Below are positions 54,753-64,000 of a DNA stretch of 64,000 nucleotides, one piece after another. The notes under the pieces were generated by a model. That model saw only the letters and a list, made by a program, of their open reading frames with translations, was not told where the DNA came from and ran no database searches. Source of the stretch: Thalassococcus sp. S3 (GTDB taxonomy: Bacteria > Pseudomonadota > Alphaproteobacteria > Rhodobacterales > Rhodobacteraceae); assembly GCF_004216475.1 (NCBI RefSeq), contig NZ_CP022303.1:3038001-3102000 (forward strand), read 5' to 3'. Position 1 is the stretch's first letter. Every line of letters starts with the position of its first letter. Position numbers and translations under genes: made by a program.

Positions 54753-55717
54753 CGATGCGCAAGGACAATCAGGTGCTTGAGGGCATGTACCGGCTGATGA
54801 GCCTGACCCGCGCGCTCGACCAGGTGCTAGGCAAGCATGACGGGCATTGGCACGGGCTGGAGGGCGAGGAAGCGGTCACTGCTGCCGTCTATTACGGCCT
54901 TCGGGACCGGGACGTCGTTGCCCCGCATTACCGGGGCGCGGTCACGGCGGCATTGGCCAAGGGCGCCGACATGTCACGGCTGATGGCGGGGTTCCTGGGC
55001 AAATCCACCGCCTATCACAAGGGCCGGCACAGGTCCGATGTCTGCGGGCCGCCGGAACTGGGGCTGATCGGCCTTTATGGCGGTTCGCTTGGCCCCCCTC
55101 TGGGCTATGCGGCGGGTGCGGCTCTCGCGGCAAAGCTGGACGGTCGCGACGACATCGCGCTCGCCGTCTTTGGCGATGGCACATCCAGCCGGGGCGACTG
55201 CCACGAGGCGATGAACATGGCCGCCGTTCAGACACTGCCGATCATCTTTGTGTGCCAGAACAACCAGATCGCCATTTCCACCCCGCTCTCCGGCGGGGTC
55301 GGTGGGTCGATTGCCGCCCGTGCCGACGGGTTCGGCATGCCCGGACACACCGTTGACGGAAACGACGTGCTGGCCATGCGGGGCGCGATGGACGCCGCCA
55401 TTGCCCGTGCCCGCGCCGGCGAAGGTCCGACCCTGATCGAGGCGCGAACCTACCGGGTGGCCGGGCATTTCTACTCCGACGCCGAAGATTACCGCGACGC
55501 GGACGAAATCGCGGCCTGGCGGGCCAAGGACCCGGTCGCGCGCTACCGCCGTTACCTCATTGACGAAGGGGTGATGACCGAGGCCGGGATGGACGCCCTC
55601 GATGCCGATCTCGTGGCCGAGGTGAACGCCGCATTCGAGACGGCCTTGGCCGATCCGGTGCCCGATGCCTCCGCGCTCGATGTCGCGGACGTCTTCGCTG
55701 CGGAGGCGCGCGGATGA
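54749..55717 (+). CDS. 2-oxoacid/acetoin dehydrogenase E1, alpha subunit
   Basis: A 322-residue thiamine-diphosphate subunit. The TPP motif runs from GDG (142-144) to NNQ (171-173): FGDGTSSRGDCHEAMN ... FVCQNNQ. The phosphorylation-loop equivalent TYRVAGHFYSDAEDYRD is present. ATGA overlaps at both ends. Substrate class (2-oxoacid or acetoin-type ketone) cannot be fixed by sequence alone. Confidence 0.9.
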   Translation: MTMRKDNQVLEGMYRLMSLTRALDQVLGKHDGHWHGLEGEEAVTAAVYYGLRDRDVVAPHYRGAVTAALAKGADMSRLMAGFLGKSTAYHKGRHRSDVCGPPELGLIGLYGGSLGPPLGYAAGAALAAKLDGRDDIALAVFGDGTSSRGDCHEAMNMAAVQTLPIIFVCQNNQIAISTPLSGGVGGSIAARADGFGMPGHTVDGNDVLAMRGAMDAAIARARAGEGPTLIEARTYRVAGHFYSDAEDYRDADEIAAWRAKDPVARYRRYLIDEGVMTEAGMDALDADLVAEVNAAFETALADPVPDASALDVADVFAAEARG

Positions 55718-56691
55718 GCCGGATGACCTTTCAGCAAGCCACCGTCGCCGCACTGCGCGATGAGATGCGTGCGGACCGTGACGTCTTTCTCCTGGGCCAG
55801 GATATCGGGCGCTTTGGCGGTCCCTTGCGCTCGACTGCCGGTCTCTTCGACGAATTCGGCGCCGACCGGGTCATCGATATGCCGATGTCCGAGGGCACGA
55901 TCGCGGGCCTCGCCGTAGGGGCGGCCATGCAGGGCAAGCGCCCGGTGGTCGATCTGATGTTCGGCGAATTCCTGGCCTTGGTCATGCAGCAATTCCTCGA
56001 CGCCGGCGCGATGCATTACTATTCCGGCGGCACCCAATCCGTGCCGATGGTGCTGCGGGTGAAATACGGGATCGGCCCGTTCCATGGCCATGCCTATGAC
56101 CACCATTCCTGGCTCGTCGGGGTGCCGGGGGTGAAGGTCTTTGCCCCATCCAACCCCGCCGATGCCTACGCCATGATGCGCGCCGCCGTGCGCGACAACA
56201 ACCCCGTGCTCTTCATGGAACACATGGCGCTCTACCATGCGGGCAAGGGCGAAATTGACCCGGACGGCGCCGCCAACGCATCTGCCGGCAGCGTAATCGT
56301 GCGGGACGGCTCCGACGTCACACTGATCGGATCGGCTCTGATGCTGAAACGTGCGCTCCGGGCGGCCAGGACGCTTGAAGCGGATGGCATCTCCGCCGAA
56401 GTCATCGACCTTCGCCGCATCTATCCGCTGACACTCGACCCGATCCTGGCGTCGGTCGCCAAGACAGGCCGCGTGGTTCTTCTGTCCGAGGCGATCGGGC
56501 GCGGGGCGTCGATCAACGACCTCGCGGCGATCCTGGCGGAAAAGGCCTTTGCAGATCTCAGCGCGCCGATCACCCGCTTGACCGCGCCTGACATCCCGAC
56601 CCCCTTCGCGCGAGAGCTTGAGGCCGCTTACCTGCCAAGCGAAGATCGCATCGCCGACGCCGCGCGGAGGCTTGTCGCGGACCAAGCGTGA
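55714..56691 (+). CDS. 2-oxoacid/acetoin dehydrogenase E1, beta subunit
   Basis: A 325-residue transketolase-type subunit (FLLGQDIGRFGGPLRSTAGLFDEFGADRVIDMPMSEGTIAGLAVGAAM, DHHSWLVGVPGVKVFAPSNPADAYAMMRAAV, VIDLRRIYPLTLDPILASV). Last gene of the cassette. No E3 (lipoamide dehydrogenase) follows, so a housekeeping E3 is needed. Confidence 0.92.
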   Translation: MSRMTFQQATVAALRDEMRADRDVFLLGQDIGRFGGPLRSTAGLFDEFGADRVIDMPMSEGTIAGLAVGAAMQGKRPVVDLMFGEFLALVMQQFLDAGAMHYYSGGTQSVPMVLRVKYGIGPFHGHAYDHHSWLVGVPGVKVFAPSNPADAYAMMRAAVRDNNPVLFMEHMALYHAGKGEIDPDGAANASAGSVIVRDGSDVTLIGSALMLKRALRAARTLEADGISAEVIDLRRIYPLTLDPILASVAKTGRVVLLSEAIGRGASINDLAAILAEKAFADLSAPITRLTAPDIPTPFARELEAAYLPSEDRIADAARRLVADQA

Positions 56692-56744
56692 ACGGGTGCG
56701 CGCCCCGCCCTCTCAGCCAACCTGGCGCGGGCCCGGGCGCGCGC

Positions 56745-58733
56745 TCACGCCACGGACCTCTCCGCCCCCGCGCGCCAGGCCACCAGGAACGGAACCAGCG
56801 CCACCGCGAACCCCGTGAGGGTCAGCACCGTGTGGTTCAGCCCCGCCACGCCGCCCACCGGGGCGGCAACCATCAGACCCGCAAAGAGGAGCACGGCCCG
56901 CATCACCGTGCTGAGCGTGCTTGAATGCAGCGGACCGACGAAGCTGACATAACCCTGCAAGGCCGAGGAAATGAACCACACCCCCATCAGGGCGCAGATC
57001 AGCACCACGATGACTTCTGCCAGCGCGCCCTGCCCGATCAGCGCAGGGTTCAGGACAAAGAAGAACGGCACCACGTAGATCACACCGCCCAGCTTCATCG
57101 CCTCAAAGGCGGTCTTGAACGCGTTGGCCCCCGCCATCGACGCCGCGGCAAACGCGCCCAGCGCCACCGGCGGCGTGATGAAACTGACCATGCCCCAGTA
57201 AAGGATGAAAAGATGCACGGCGAGCTCGTTCAGCCCCGCCTGCACCAGCGCCGGGGCCAGCACGACCGCAAGAAAGATGTAACAGGCCGTCACCGTCATC
57301 CCCATTCCGAAGATGAACGAGGTCACCGCCCCCATCAAAAGCAGCATCGGCAGCGAGTTGCCAGCGGCGTAGACCAACTCATTGGCCAGCGGCCCCGTCA
57401 GGCCAGTCGCCTGGAACGCCCCCACGATCATGCCAATGCCAAGCAGCACCGCAACCAATTCGGCCAGCGTGCGCCCGACCGAGGCGATAATGCTGAAAAG
57501 CCCGTTCAGCGACACGCGGTCACCCGGCCTGAACTGGTTGACGATCAGAAGAAGGGCAACCGCATAGAACGGCGCCGTGGTCTCCCAGCGAAACGCAACC
57601 ATCAGGTAGATCAAGAGGGCAAATACCGCGACATACAGCCAACCATCGGCAAGGGTCTTCAAGGCGCGTGGCCGATCCTCCTGTGGCAATCCTTTCAGCC
57701 CTCGGCGCGCCGAATAGGCGTCGATCTGGACAAAGAGGCCAAAGAAATAAAGCAGCGAGGGGATCGCGGCGGCCAGCATAATCTCGACGTAAGGACGGCT
57801 CAGCCATGAGGCGATGACAAAGGCCGTGGCCCCCATGATCGGCGGCATCAGGACGCCACCGGTCGACGCGCAAGCCTCGGTCGCGGCGGCATATCGCGGT
57901 GCAAAGCCGGTTTTCCGCATCGCCGGGATCGAAACCGCACCGGTCGTCAGCACGTTCGAGATCACAGACCCAGACATCGACCCCATGAAGCCCGAGGCGA
58001 AAATCGACACCTTCGCAGCACCGCCGCGATAGCCGCCCACCACTGCCATGGCGAGGTTGTTGAAGAACTTGCCGCCCCCGGTGAATTGCAGCACCGCCCC
58101 GAACAGGATGAACCCGATCACAAGATTTCCAAAGGCGCGCATCGGGATCCCGAAAGACGCCTCCGACGAGATCATGAAATACGGGATCACATCCGTGAAC
58201 GGCTGGGTAAACCCGTTCAGCGGGTCCGGCACATGTTCGGCGAATGTAGGGTAAAGCGAGAAAAGCAGCACGACACAGAAGAGCACCATGCCGCCCGCCC
58301 TGCGCGTTCCTTCGAGAATAAGTAGGTAAAGGACAATCGACGCCCAGACGGCGCGTTCCGGCGCGGCATATTCCCACCCACTGTCCAGGCTCTCTCCCGC
58401 CGTTGCAACAAAGAAGGCGCATACCGCGAGGGTCACCGCTGCAAGACACCAATCATACCAAGGCACGCGTGGCGAGGGTGGCCCATAGGCGCGGAAGGTG
58501 ATGAAGGTCAGGCTGAGGAAAAGGCCGGCCAGGACGTAAAGATACATCCCCTCCAGAAAGGAATAGCCACCGATCCGCAGATTAAAAAGCTGGTTTATCG
58601 CGATGCCGATCGCAACCAGCGTGACCACGATGATCGTCCATCGCGCGGGTCCGGAAAATTCCAGCCGTTCGGATTTCTGTTCGGCGTCCAGCGCGGCTTC
58701 GCCGCGGGTCCGAACCTCGCTCGTATCTGTCAT
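56745..58733 (-). CDS. TRAP transporter fused 4TM/12TM permease (TAXI type)
   Basis: A 662-residue permease in which DctQ-like and DctM-like parts are fused. It has about 16-18 helices, TRAP motifs FASGFMGSMSGSVISNVLTTGAVSIPAM and ACASTGGVLMPPIMGATAFVIASWL, and MVSFITPPVALGAFAAASMAG. The N-terminal 30 residues are charged. It is convergent with the E1 beta gene and 86 bases after the TAXI receptor gene. Confidence 0.93.
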   Translation of the reverse strand: MTDTSEVRTRGEAALDAEQKSERLEFSGPARWTIIVVTLVAIGIAINQLFNLRIGGYSFLEGMYLYVLAGLFLSLTFITFRAYGPPSPRVPWYDWCLAAVTLAVCAFFVATAGESLDSGWEYAAPERAVWASIVLYLLILEGTRRAGGMVLFCVVLLFSLYPTFAEHVPDPLNGFTQPFTDVIPYFMISSEASFGIPMRAFGNLVIGFILFGAVLQFTGGGKFFNNLAMAVVGGYRGGAAKVSIFASGFMGSMSGSVISNVLTTGAVSIPAMRKTGFAPRYAAATEACASTGGVLMPPIMGATAFVIASWLSRPYVEIMLAAAIPSLLYFFGLFVQIDAYSARRGLKGLPQEDRPRALKTLADGWLYVAVFALLIYLMVAFRWETTAPFYAVALLLIVNQFRPGDRVSLNGLFSIIASVGRTLAELVAVLLGIGMIVGAFQATGLTGPLANELVYAAGNSLPMLLLMGAVTSFIFGMGMTVTACYIFLAVVLAPALVQAGLNELAVHLFILYWGMVSFITPPVALGAFAAASMAGANAFKTAFEAMKLGGVIYVVPFFFVLNPALIGQGALAEVIVVLICALMGVWFISSALQGYVSFVGPLHSSTLSTVMRAVLLFAGLMVAAPVGGVAGLNHTVLTLTGFAVALVPFLVAWRAGAERSVA

Positions 58734-58819
58734 GTCGCTCTCGATCGCTCAGTCCGGGTGCTCCCGGCGCAAGGCTGAAGGCGGGCTGACGCGCCCGCCT
58801 GTTTCGTCTTTGAGTCCGA

Positions 58820-59980
58820 TCAGAAAACGACGTCGAAACCGCCCGCTTCCAAAGCCTCTCGGCGCTTGGCGTTCCAGGCCGCCTCCCAGTCATCCGGGCC
58901 TTCGGCTTTCAGCTCTTCCCAGGCCGCCATCAGCGCGGCCTGCCGCTCGACAAGGCCATCGTTATGCGCCTGTGCCGCGTCCGACCAGGCGCCGATCTCG
59001 CTGTAATAGCGGACAGCGCCGTCGTGGTAGGGGGCGACCCATTCAAAGTTCTGCTTGTCCAGCGCCCATCCACCGATACCCGGCGCATTGCCGTCATATT
59101 GGTCGAACAGCACATGCATCGCCTTGGTCATGTTATAGGCCAGATCAGCATCCTGCGCTGCATAGGTCATCAGAACCGGATAAGCATATCCAGCCGTCGG
59201 CACGCCGTCGGTGCCATCAATGCCCGCCCCGACAACCGCCGTCATGGGCGCAAAGAACGGCGCGATGGCCTGCATTCGGGCCAGCCCTTCGGTGTTGTCC
59301 GGATCAATCGGCGGCCAGAAGACACCGCGCGGACCGGATTCGGCCTCATAGGCACGTCCCGAATTGGTGGAGGCAAAGGCCGCGTCGACACTTCCGTCGA
59401 TCATCCCGGCCCAACTGTCACCAAAGCCGCCGAACTCCACGATCTCGACATCGTCCCAGGTCAGGCCGCCATAAGCCAGATAGGCCTCGTTGTTGACGTT
59501 CAGCGCCGGTGCGCCTTTCACGTAAGCAACGCGCATGCCCTTCAGATCCGAATATTCGAACCCTTCGCAGCCGGGCTTTCCGGCCTTCTCGCAGGCCTCT
59601 GCGGCCACGGCCATCGACAGGCCGACCGCGCCGCCGTTGTTGGCGGCCAGGATGCGGACAGGCTGGGGACCCCAGTTTTCAGCGCCGAACTGGAAGACGC
59701 CCTCCTGCGCCATGAACGAGCCGCCCACCCCGTTGGCCGAGAACTGGACCTTGCCCTGACGCAAAGGCTCGGTACGCGCGATATCGTTCTTGCCCGGCAG
59801 CACGCGCAGATTGATGCCCGTCGCCTCCTGAAGGGCCGCGCCGATGGCGACCGACTGGTTATAGCCCGCCGAACCGGTGCCATAGGCGGTCCAGGCCAGC
59901 TGCGACGGCAGGTTGACCTCCTCGGCCAAAAGCGGCCCCGAAACGGCACAGATGGCTGCCGCCATGATGGTAATTCGCAT
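58820..59980 (-). CDS. TAXI-family TRAP solute receptor
   Basis: A 386-residue periplasmic receptor. Signal peptide about 1-19 (VSGPLLA), then the TAXI pattern TAYGTGSAGYNQSVAIGAALQEATGINLRVLPGKNDIARTEPLRQG. Start at 59980 has GGGAGGAG. Ligands in this family are poorly known (glutamate, 2-oxoglutarate and others). With the fused permease it forms a two-gene transporter next to the dehydrogenase cassette. Confidence 0.9.
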   Translation of the reverse strand: MRITIMAAAICAVSGPLLAEEVNLPSQLAWTAYGTGSAGYNQSVAIGAALQEATGINLRVLPGKNDIARTEPLRQGKVQFSANGVGGSFMAQEGVFQFGAENWGPQPVRILAANNGGAVGLSMAVAAEACEKAGKPGCEGFEYSDLKGMRVAYVKGAPALNVNNEAYLAYGGLTWDDVEIVEFGGFGDSWAGMIDGSVDAAFASTNSGRAYEAESGPRGVFWPPIDPDNTEGLARMQAIAPFFAPMTAVVGAGIDGTDGVPTAGYAYPVLMTYAAQDADLAYNMTKAMHVLFDQYDGNAPGIGGWALDKQNFEWVAPYHDGAVRYYSEIGAWSDAAQAHNDGLVERQAALMAAWEELKAEGPDDWEAAWNAKRREALEAGGFDVVF

Positions 59981-60599
59981 TGATCTCTCCTCCCTGTTTT
60001 GTCCTGCCGGCATCTGCCGCGGACCTCAGCCGCCATGCCTTCGCTCCGGGCGCGTCGCGCCGCGTGGAGCCAGTGTCGTTCCTCCCATAGGCAAGGTGAC
60101 CGTGGGTCAGAGGTTTGCGCAGTATGCTTAGTGATGCAACCAACTAGATCGGGACATGGGGCCCATTCCGCGTCTGGGCAGGCGGCGGAAAAGCGTTTCA
60201 GAACCTCTGAAATAAGTTTAAGGAAGGCCGTTAACTATATTGTACTTGAAAAGGAAAGTTACTCCAAATCCGGCAATCCATCCCCAATCTCAATCGCAAC
60301 CAGAAATCCCGATCACAAACCGGCGTATGAAGTCTGACGCAACGTACCATAGGATCCGGCGCGGGGCGTCTCGGCCGCGAACACCGTTCTGACGGCACGC
60401 GATCCTCGGGCGCCGCAAAAGGTTGGTTTTCAGGGACGGGCCAAAAAACGGCGGTGCGGGCAGGGACAAAAGGGCCAGGCGACAGGCTCCGCTCTCGCCC
60501 CGCTGTGTGGGGCTTGATCGCCCGAAAAGGGGCGCCCTGCTTCCTGGCCTGCGACTGCGCAGGACAGCCCTGCCGCCCGCCAAGACGGGCGGGCTCTTC
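59981..60599. other. 619-base intergenic region between TAXI and sox genes
   Basis: No gene is supported. The TAXI end should hold that promoter; 60215-60280 is AT-richer. A GCCCGCC/GGCGGGC hairpin lies at about 60577-60596, just after the soxD stop, and may end the sox transcript though no T tract follows. No operator was recognised. Confidence 0.4.
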
Positions 60600-61622
60600 C
60601 TACTCCGGGAACGACCGCAGATAAGCGATCACCGCCTCGATCTCTGCGTCCTTGCGGAACCCGGCAAAGGCCATGCGCGTGCCTTTCATATAGGCCTTGG
60701 GCTTGGCCAGAAACGCCGCCAGTTCCGCCTCTGTCCAGACCAGCCCCTCCGCTCCGGCGGTGGCCATCGGTTTGGAATATTTGAACCCGTCCACTGATCC
60801 TGCTGCTGCGTTCACGATGCCATTCAACTCCGGGCCGGTCTTGTTCTTTGCCCCTTCGCCGACCTGATGGCAGGCCTTGCACTTGCGAAACGCCTTCTCT
60901 CCCGCCTTTAGCAATTCGGGATCAATCGCGACGACCTCCAGCTTCGGCTTCAGCTCCGCGGCGGGCTCTGCCGCCACTTCCGCAACCGCCTGAATCCCCT
61001 CGTCCTGCGGGGTAACATCCAGCACCCTCGCGCGCATCGTGATCTCGACGCTGTCCTTGCAGTTCTCCATGCAGGGCTCCCCCGTCCAGATCGCGTATTC
61101 CGTCTCTGCCCGGTCATCCAGGATGAACCCGTCGGTGTTGTACATTTCCACCTCCAGGAAATTCTCGTGGCTCAGCGTGAAATCCTCGTCCACCAGATCG
61201 TTGGAATAAAGAATATACGCCACAATCGCGTAAACCTCGTCCGGCTCCAGGCTCTGCGCATTCCCAAACGGCATCGAGCGGTTCACGTAATCCCACGCCG
61301 TCGACAGATGCGGCCAGTAGGACCCCACCGTCTTCAGCGGATCCTCGTGATCCAGCGTATCCATACCGCCCGCCAGCTTCGGCCAGTTGCCCACGCCTTC
61401 CGCGAAATCCCCATGGCAACTGGCACAGGCATCCGCAAAAAGCTCCTCCCCGGTCCACACATCGCCCGAGCCCTCCGGCAGGCCCGTGCCGTCCGGGCTC
61501 ACATCCAGATCCCACGCCGCGATCTCTTCGGGCAGCGCGGGCCGTCCCAGCCCGTAGCCTTCGGCCCACGCCATGCCAGGCACCAGAAGAGCGGCCGCCA
61601 AACCCTTAAGAAACTTCGACAT
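60600..61622 (-). CDS. soxD: SoxD, diheme cytochrome c of sulfur dehydrogenase
   Basis: A 340-residue periplasmic protein with signal peptide (MSKFLKGLAAALLVPGMAWA) and two heme c sites: CASCH (66-70) and CKACH (248-252). The N-terminal region is SoxD-like (PLKTVGSYWPHLSTAWDYVNRSMPFGNAQSL); the second domain is a class I cytochrome c. It carries electrons from SoxC in the Sox(CD)2 complex, which takes six electrons from protein-bound sulfane sulfur. Its start overlaps the soxC stop by 17 bases. Confidence 0.9.
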   Translation of the reverse strand: MSKFLKGLAAALLVPGMAWAEGYGLGRPALPEEIAAWDLDVSPDGTGLPEGSGDVWTGEELFADACASCHGDFAEGVGNWPKLAGGMDTLDHEDPLKTVGSYWPHLSTAWDYVNRSMPFGNAQSLEPDEVYAIVAYILYSNDLVDEDFTLSHENFLEVEMYNTDGFILDDRAETEYAIWTGEPCMENCKDSVEITMRARVLDVTPQDEGIQAVAEVAAEPAAELKPKLEVVAIDPELLKAGEKAFRKCKACHQVGEGAKNKTGPELNGIVNAAAGSVDGFKYSKPMATAGAEGLVWTEAELAAFLAKPKAYMKGTRMAFAGFRKDAEIEAVIAYLRSFPE

Positions 61623-62850
61623 TTTCCGCCTCTCCGCTCTCCTTGACCCACCAGGTCTGGATGCAATTGTTGTGATAGATCGAATTCAGCCCGCGCACCT
61701 CGCGCAACTGCGCCTTGGTCGGCTGGATGTACCCTGTGTCATCCATCGCCCGGCTCTGCAGCAGCATCTCCTGCCCGTCCCAGTCCGTATCCAGATAGAA
61801 CCGTGTCAGCGCCATCTTCTCTCCGGGCTTGGCGAGCCGTGCCGTCTCCCATGTCATCCCGCCGTCCTTCGAGACATCGACCCGCGTGATCGCCCCGCGC
61901 CCCGACCATGCGAGCCCCGTGATCACCAGCGGCCCCTTGCCGTGGGTGATCGGCGCCTGTGGGCTGGGGCTGGTCACGACCGATTTCGCATCCATCGCCC
62001 AGGTCCATTTCCGCGCCACGCCGTTGTCCAGCACGTCCGTGTATTTGCTGGTCTCCTCCCGGCTCTCCACCGGCTGGTCCATCACCTCGACCCGGCGCAG
62101 CCACTTGACCCACATGTTGCCTTCCCAGCCCGGCACGACGAGCCTTACCGGATAGCCATGCTCTTTCCGCAACGCCTCCCCGTTGGCCTTGAACGCGACC
62201 AGCACATCGTCGAGCGCCTTCTCCATCGGGATCGAGCGCCCGTTGGAGGACGCATCCGCCCCCTCCACATAGACCCATTTGCCTCCCGCCTGATATCCGG
62301 CCTCCTCCAGAATCTTGCGCAGCGGCACGCCGGTATATTCCATGTTGTGGATCATCCCGTGGGTGAACTGCGCGCCATTGAGCTGCGCGCCCGCCCATTC
62401 CATGCCCGTATTGGCCGCGCATTCGCAGAAATAGACGTGGTTTTCGCGGGGAAACCGCTCCAGATCGGCATAGGTGAAGATCAGCGGCTGATCGACCAAG
62501 CCATTGATCATCAAACGGTAATCCTCTTTCTTCAGCTCAATCGCGCCTGAATGATGCCGCTCGAACGCGCAACCCTGCGGAGTGATCGTCCCGTCCAGCG
62601 CGTGGATCGGCGTGAAGTTGATCGAACTGATTGTGTCCGCCGTCAGCCATTCCACGTTCCGCCGCACCACATCGGCCTCATATTCAATCGGCAGCCCGTA
62701 AGGCGTCGCATCGACCCCGTCGCCCAGTCCCTGCGCCCAGGGCTGCACCTCCGTTATCAGCGGGTCGCCCCCAGCCTGCGCGGCACTCGCCGCGCCCACG
62801 GCGGCCGCTCCGGCCAGGAATTGACGACGCGAGGGTTTCTGATTGCTCAT
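61606..62850 (-). CDS. soxC: SoxC, molybdenum subunit of sulfur dehydrogenase
   Basis: A 414-residue sulfite-oxidase-family protein with a twin-arginine signal (PSRRQFLAGAAAVGAASAAQA). The molybdopterin domain includes YFCECAANTG, where the Mo-ligand Cys is expected, and YPVRLVVPGWEGNMWVKWLRRVEVM; a C-terminal dimerisation domain follows. SD GGAGGT precedes the ATG. Gap to soxB is 22 bases. Confidence 0.93.
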   Translation of the reverse strand: MSNQKPSRRQFLAGAAAVGAASAAQAGGDPLITEVQPWAQGLGDGVDATPYGLPIEYEADVVRRNVEWLTADTISSINFTPIHALDGTITPQGCAFERHHSGAIELKKEDYRLMINGLVDQPLIFTYADLERFPRENHVYFCECAANTGMEWAGAQLNGAQFTHGMIHNMEYTGVPLRKILEEAGYQAGGKWVYVEGADASSNGRSIPMEKALDDVLVAFKANGEALRKEHGYPVRLVVPGWEGNMWVKWLRRVEVMDQPVESREETSKYTDVLDNGVARKWTWAMDAKSVVTSPSPQAPITHGKGPLVITGLAWSGRGAITRVDVSKDGGMTWETARLAKPGEKMALTRFYLDTDWDGQEMLLQSRAMDDTGYIQPTKAQLREVRGLNSIYHNNCIQTWWVKESGEAENVEVS

Positions 62851-62872
62851 CTCGAATACCTCCGGTTCCGGC

Positions 62873-64000
62873 TCAGACGCCGGTGATCTTGACGGAATTG
62901 TTGGGCTCCAGCCTCACGGTGCCCTGCTTGCGGATGTGGTTTTCCACCACGTCCCAGATCTGCGGGCCTTCCGTGCCTTCGTTCACGCTGGCCCAGCCCG
63001 CGACGACATAGTTGCGCGCCGGATCAATCGGCTCTCCGGTGCTCAAGAGCGTCATTTCGGTGATCCGCTCGCCCTGCGGCTTCGAGATGTCGATGTGATA
63101 GCCAAGGCCACCCACCCGCACCATGTCGCCGCCCTGCTGATAATATGGGTCGGGGTTGAAGAGGTTGTCGCCCACATCCTCCAGCACCACATGCAGGAAT
63201 TCCCCGGTCATCTCCGTGCGGTAAGCCTCGCCGTAGGACATCGAGGTCACGTTCCAGATATCCTCGCGCGTGATGTTCTGCCCCGGCAGGATCGACGGCC
63301 CCCAGCGCACGCCGGGGCTCAGCGCAATCTCCGCCTCCCGTTCGCTCAGCAGCGCGTCACAGATCAGATCGTCCCACGAGCCGTTGAAGTTGCCCCGCCG
63401 GTAGAGCAGGCTTTCGGTCTGCCCGATCACCTCGCTCAAGGTCTCCTCATACGGCGCGCGCTCCGAGTCGATCAGCTTGGTCACCACGGGATCGGGTGCG
63501 ATCACGTCGCTGAAGACCGGGATCAGCTTGTGCCGGATTCCCATCATCCGCCCGTCGCGCACATCCAGATCCACGCGGGAGACGAATTTCCCGTTCGAGC
63601 CTGAGGCTACGATAAACGTCTCGCCCACCTGCACCGGCTCCGGCAGCGCGTCATGGGTATGCCCCGACAGGATCACGTCGATGCCCGTCACAACGCCCGC
63701 CATCTTCTTGTCCACGTCAAAGCCGTTATGGCTCAGGCACACAACCAATTCGGCACCTTGTGCGCGCACCTCATCGACCATCTGCTGCATGTTCTCGTCG
63801 CGGATACCGAACGAATATTCCGGGAACATCCAGCGCGGGTTGGCAATCGGCATATACGGGAAAGCCTGCCCGATCACCGCCACCTTCACCCCGCCGCGTT
63901 CGAAGAACTCGTAGGGTTTGAACAACTCTGCCGGCTCGTCCCATTCCGCGTCAAAGATGTTCTGACCAAGGGCGGCAAAGGGCAGCCCCTCGACAATCTC
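62873..64000 (-). CDS. soxB: SoxB, thiosulfohydrolase (5' end beyond window)
   Basis: About 375 C-terminal residues of an approximately 560-residue protein. They include metallophosphatase motifs CLSHNGFDVDKKMAG and ILSGHTHDALPEPV and the C-terminal 5'-nucleotidase domain (EMTGEFLHVVLEDVGDNLFNPDPYYQQGGDMVRVGG). SoxB hydrolyses sulfate from sulfur bound to SoxYZ, using two manganese ions in the family. The frame stays open to the window end, so the N-terminus with the first metal ligands is not seen. Confidence 0.94.
   Translation of the reverse strand, partial: EIVEGLPFAALGQNIFDAEWDEPAELFKPYEFFERGGVKVAVIGQAFPYMPIANPRWMFPEYSFGIRDENMQQMVDEVRAQGAELVVCLSHNGFDVDKKMAGVVTGIDVILSGHTHDALPEPVQVGETFIVASGSNGKFVSRVDLDVRDGRMMGIRHKLIPVFSDVIAPDPVVTKLIDSERAPYEETLSEVIGQTESLLYRRGNFNGSWDDLICDALLSEREAEIALSPGVRWGPSILPGQNITREDIWNVTSMSYGEAYRTEMTGEFLHVVLEDVGDNLFNPDPYYQQGGDMVRVGGLGYHIDISKPQGERITEMTLLSTGEPIDPARNYVVAGWASVNEGTEGPQIWDVVENHIRKQGTVRLEPNNSVKITGV

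Overview
The window reads as a chromosomal segment of a marine alphaproteobacterium of the Rhodobacterales (Roseobacter group). The evidence is the GC-rich coding sequence, the block accB-accC-aat-DUF2155-mlaD-NDUFA12-like-ridA-clpX-clpP, a GapR/DUF2312 gene, sox genes, several TRAP transporters and an RTX serralysin. No phage, insertion sequence, CRISPR array or replication origin was seen.

Layout. 1-3.1 kb: a LysR regulator (cut by the window edge) divergent from an N-carbamoyl-D-amino-acid hydrolase and a DUF1028 Ntn-type protein, then a small exported protein. 3.2-6.8 kb: a 1201-residue RTX metalloprotease, followed by about 950 bases with no recognisable gene. 7.7-17.5 kb: an iron-siderophore import locus, all on the minus strand, in the order ECF sigma, FecR, TonB receptor with STN domain, exporter-fold ABC, FepC-type ATPase, two FecCD permeases, binding protein. 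17.9-21.5 kb: a TetR/SMR efflux pair, a 2-Cys OhrR-like regulator with an exported alpha/beta hydrolase and an exported RidA protein, and a tRNA-Thr. 21.6-25.1 kb: an unassigned protein and modABC. 25.1-28.8 kb: gapR, two small proteins, an MBL hydrolase plus DUF442 protein (the two halves of a Blh-type sulfur enzyme) and an orphan FliM-like protein.

28.8-39.1 kb: a symporter-fused histidine kinase with a small membrane protein and a stand-alone receiver, an XRE/ScfR-type regulator, and a five-gene LIV-type ABC transporter ending in a terminator. Next comes a pair of double-hairpin repeats whose stems covary. 39.3-41.6 kb: an acyl-CoA ligase and a 3-hydroxybutyrate-dehydrogenase-like SDR carrying an in-frame TGA. 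41.8-49.5 kb: the conserved housekeeping block and a photolyase-like protein whose domain order looks reversed.

49.6-60.0 kb is the most interesting region. A MarR regulator, an SDR and a DctPQM TRAP transporter on one strand face a four-gene 2-oxoacid/acetoin-dehydrogenase-like cassette on the other. In that cassette the E2 catalytic domain and the lipoyl domain are separate genes, and a TAXI-TRAP system follows. Related dyads lie in the divergent promoter and upstream of the SDR, which suggests one MarR-controlled uptake-oxidation-cleavage pathway. 60.6-64.0 kb: soxD, soxC and the C-terminal part of soxB, for thiosulfate oxidation.
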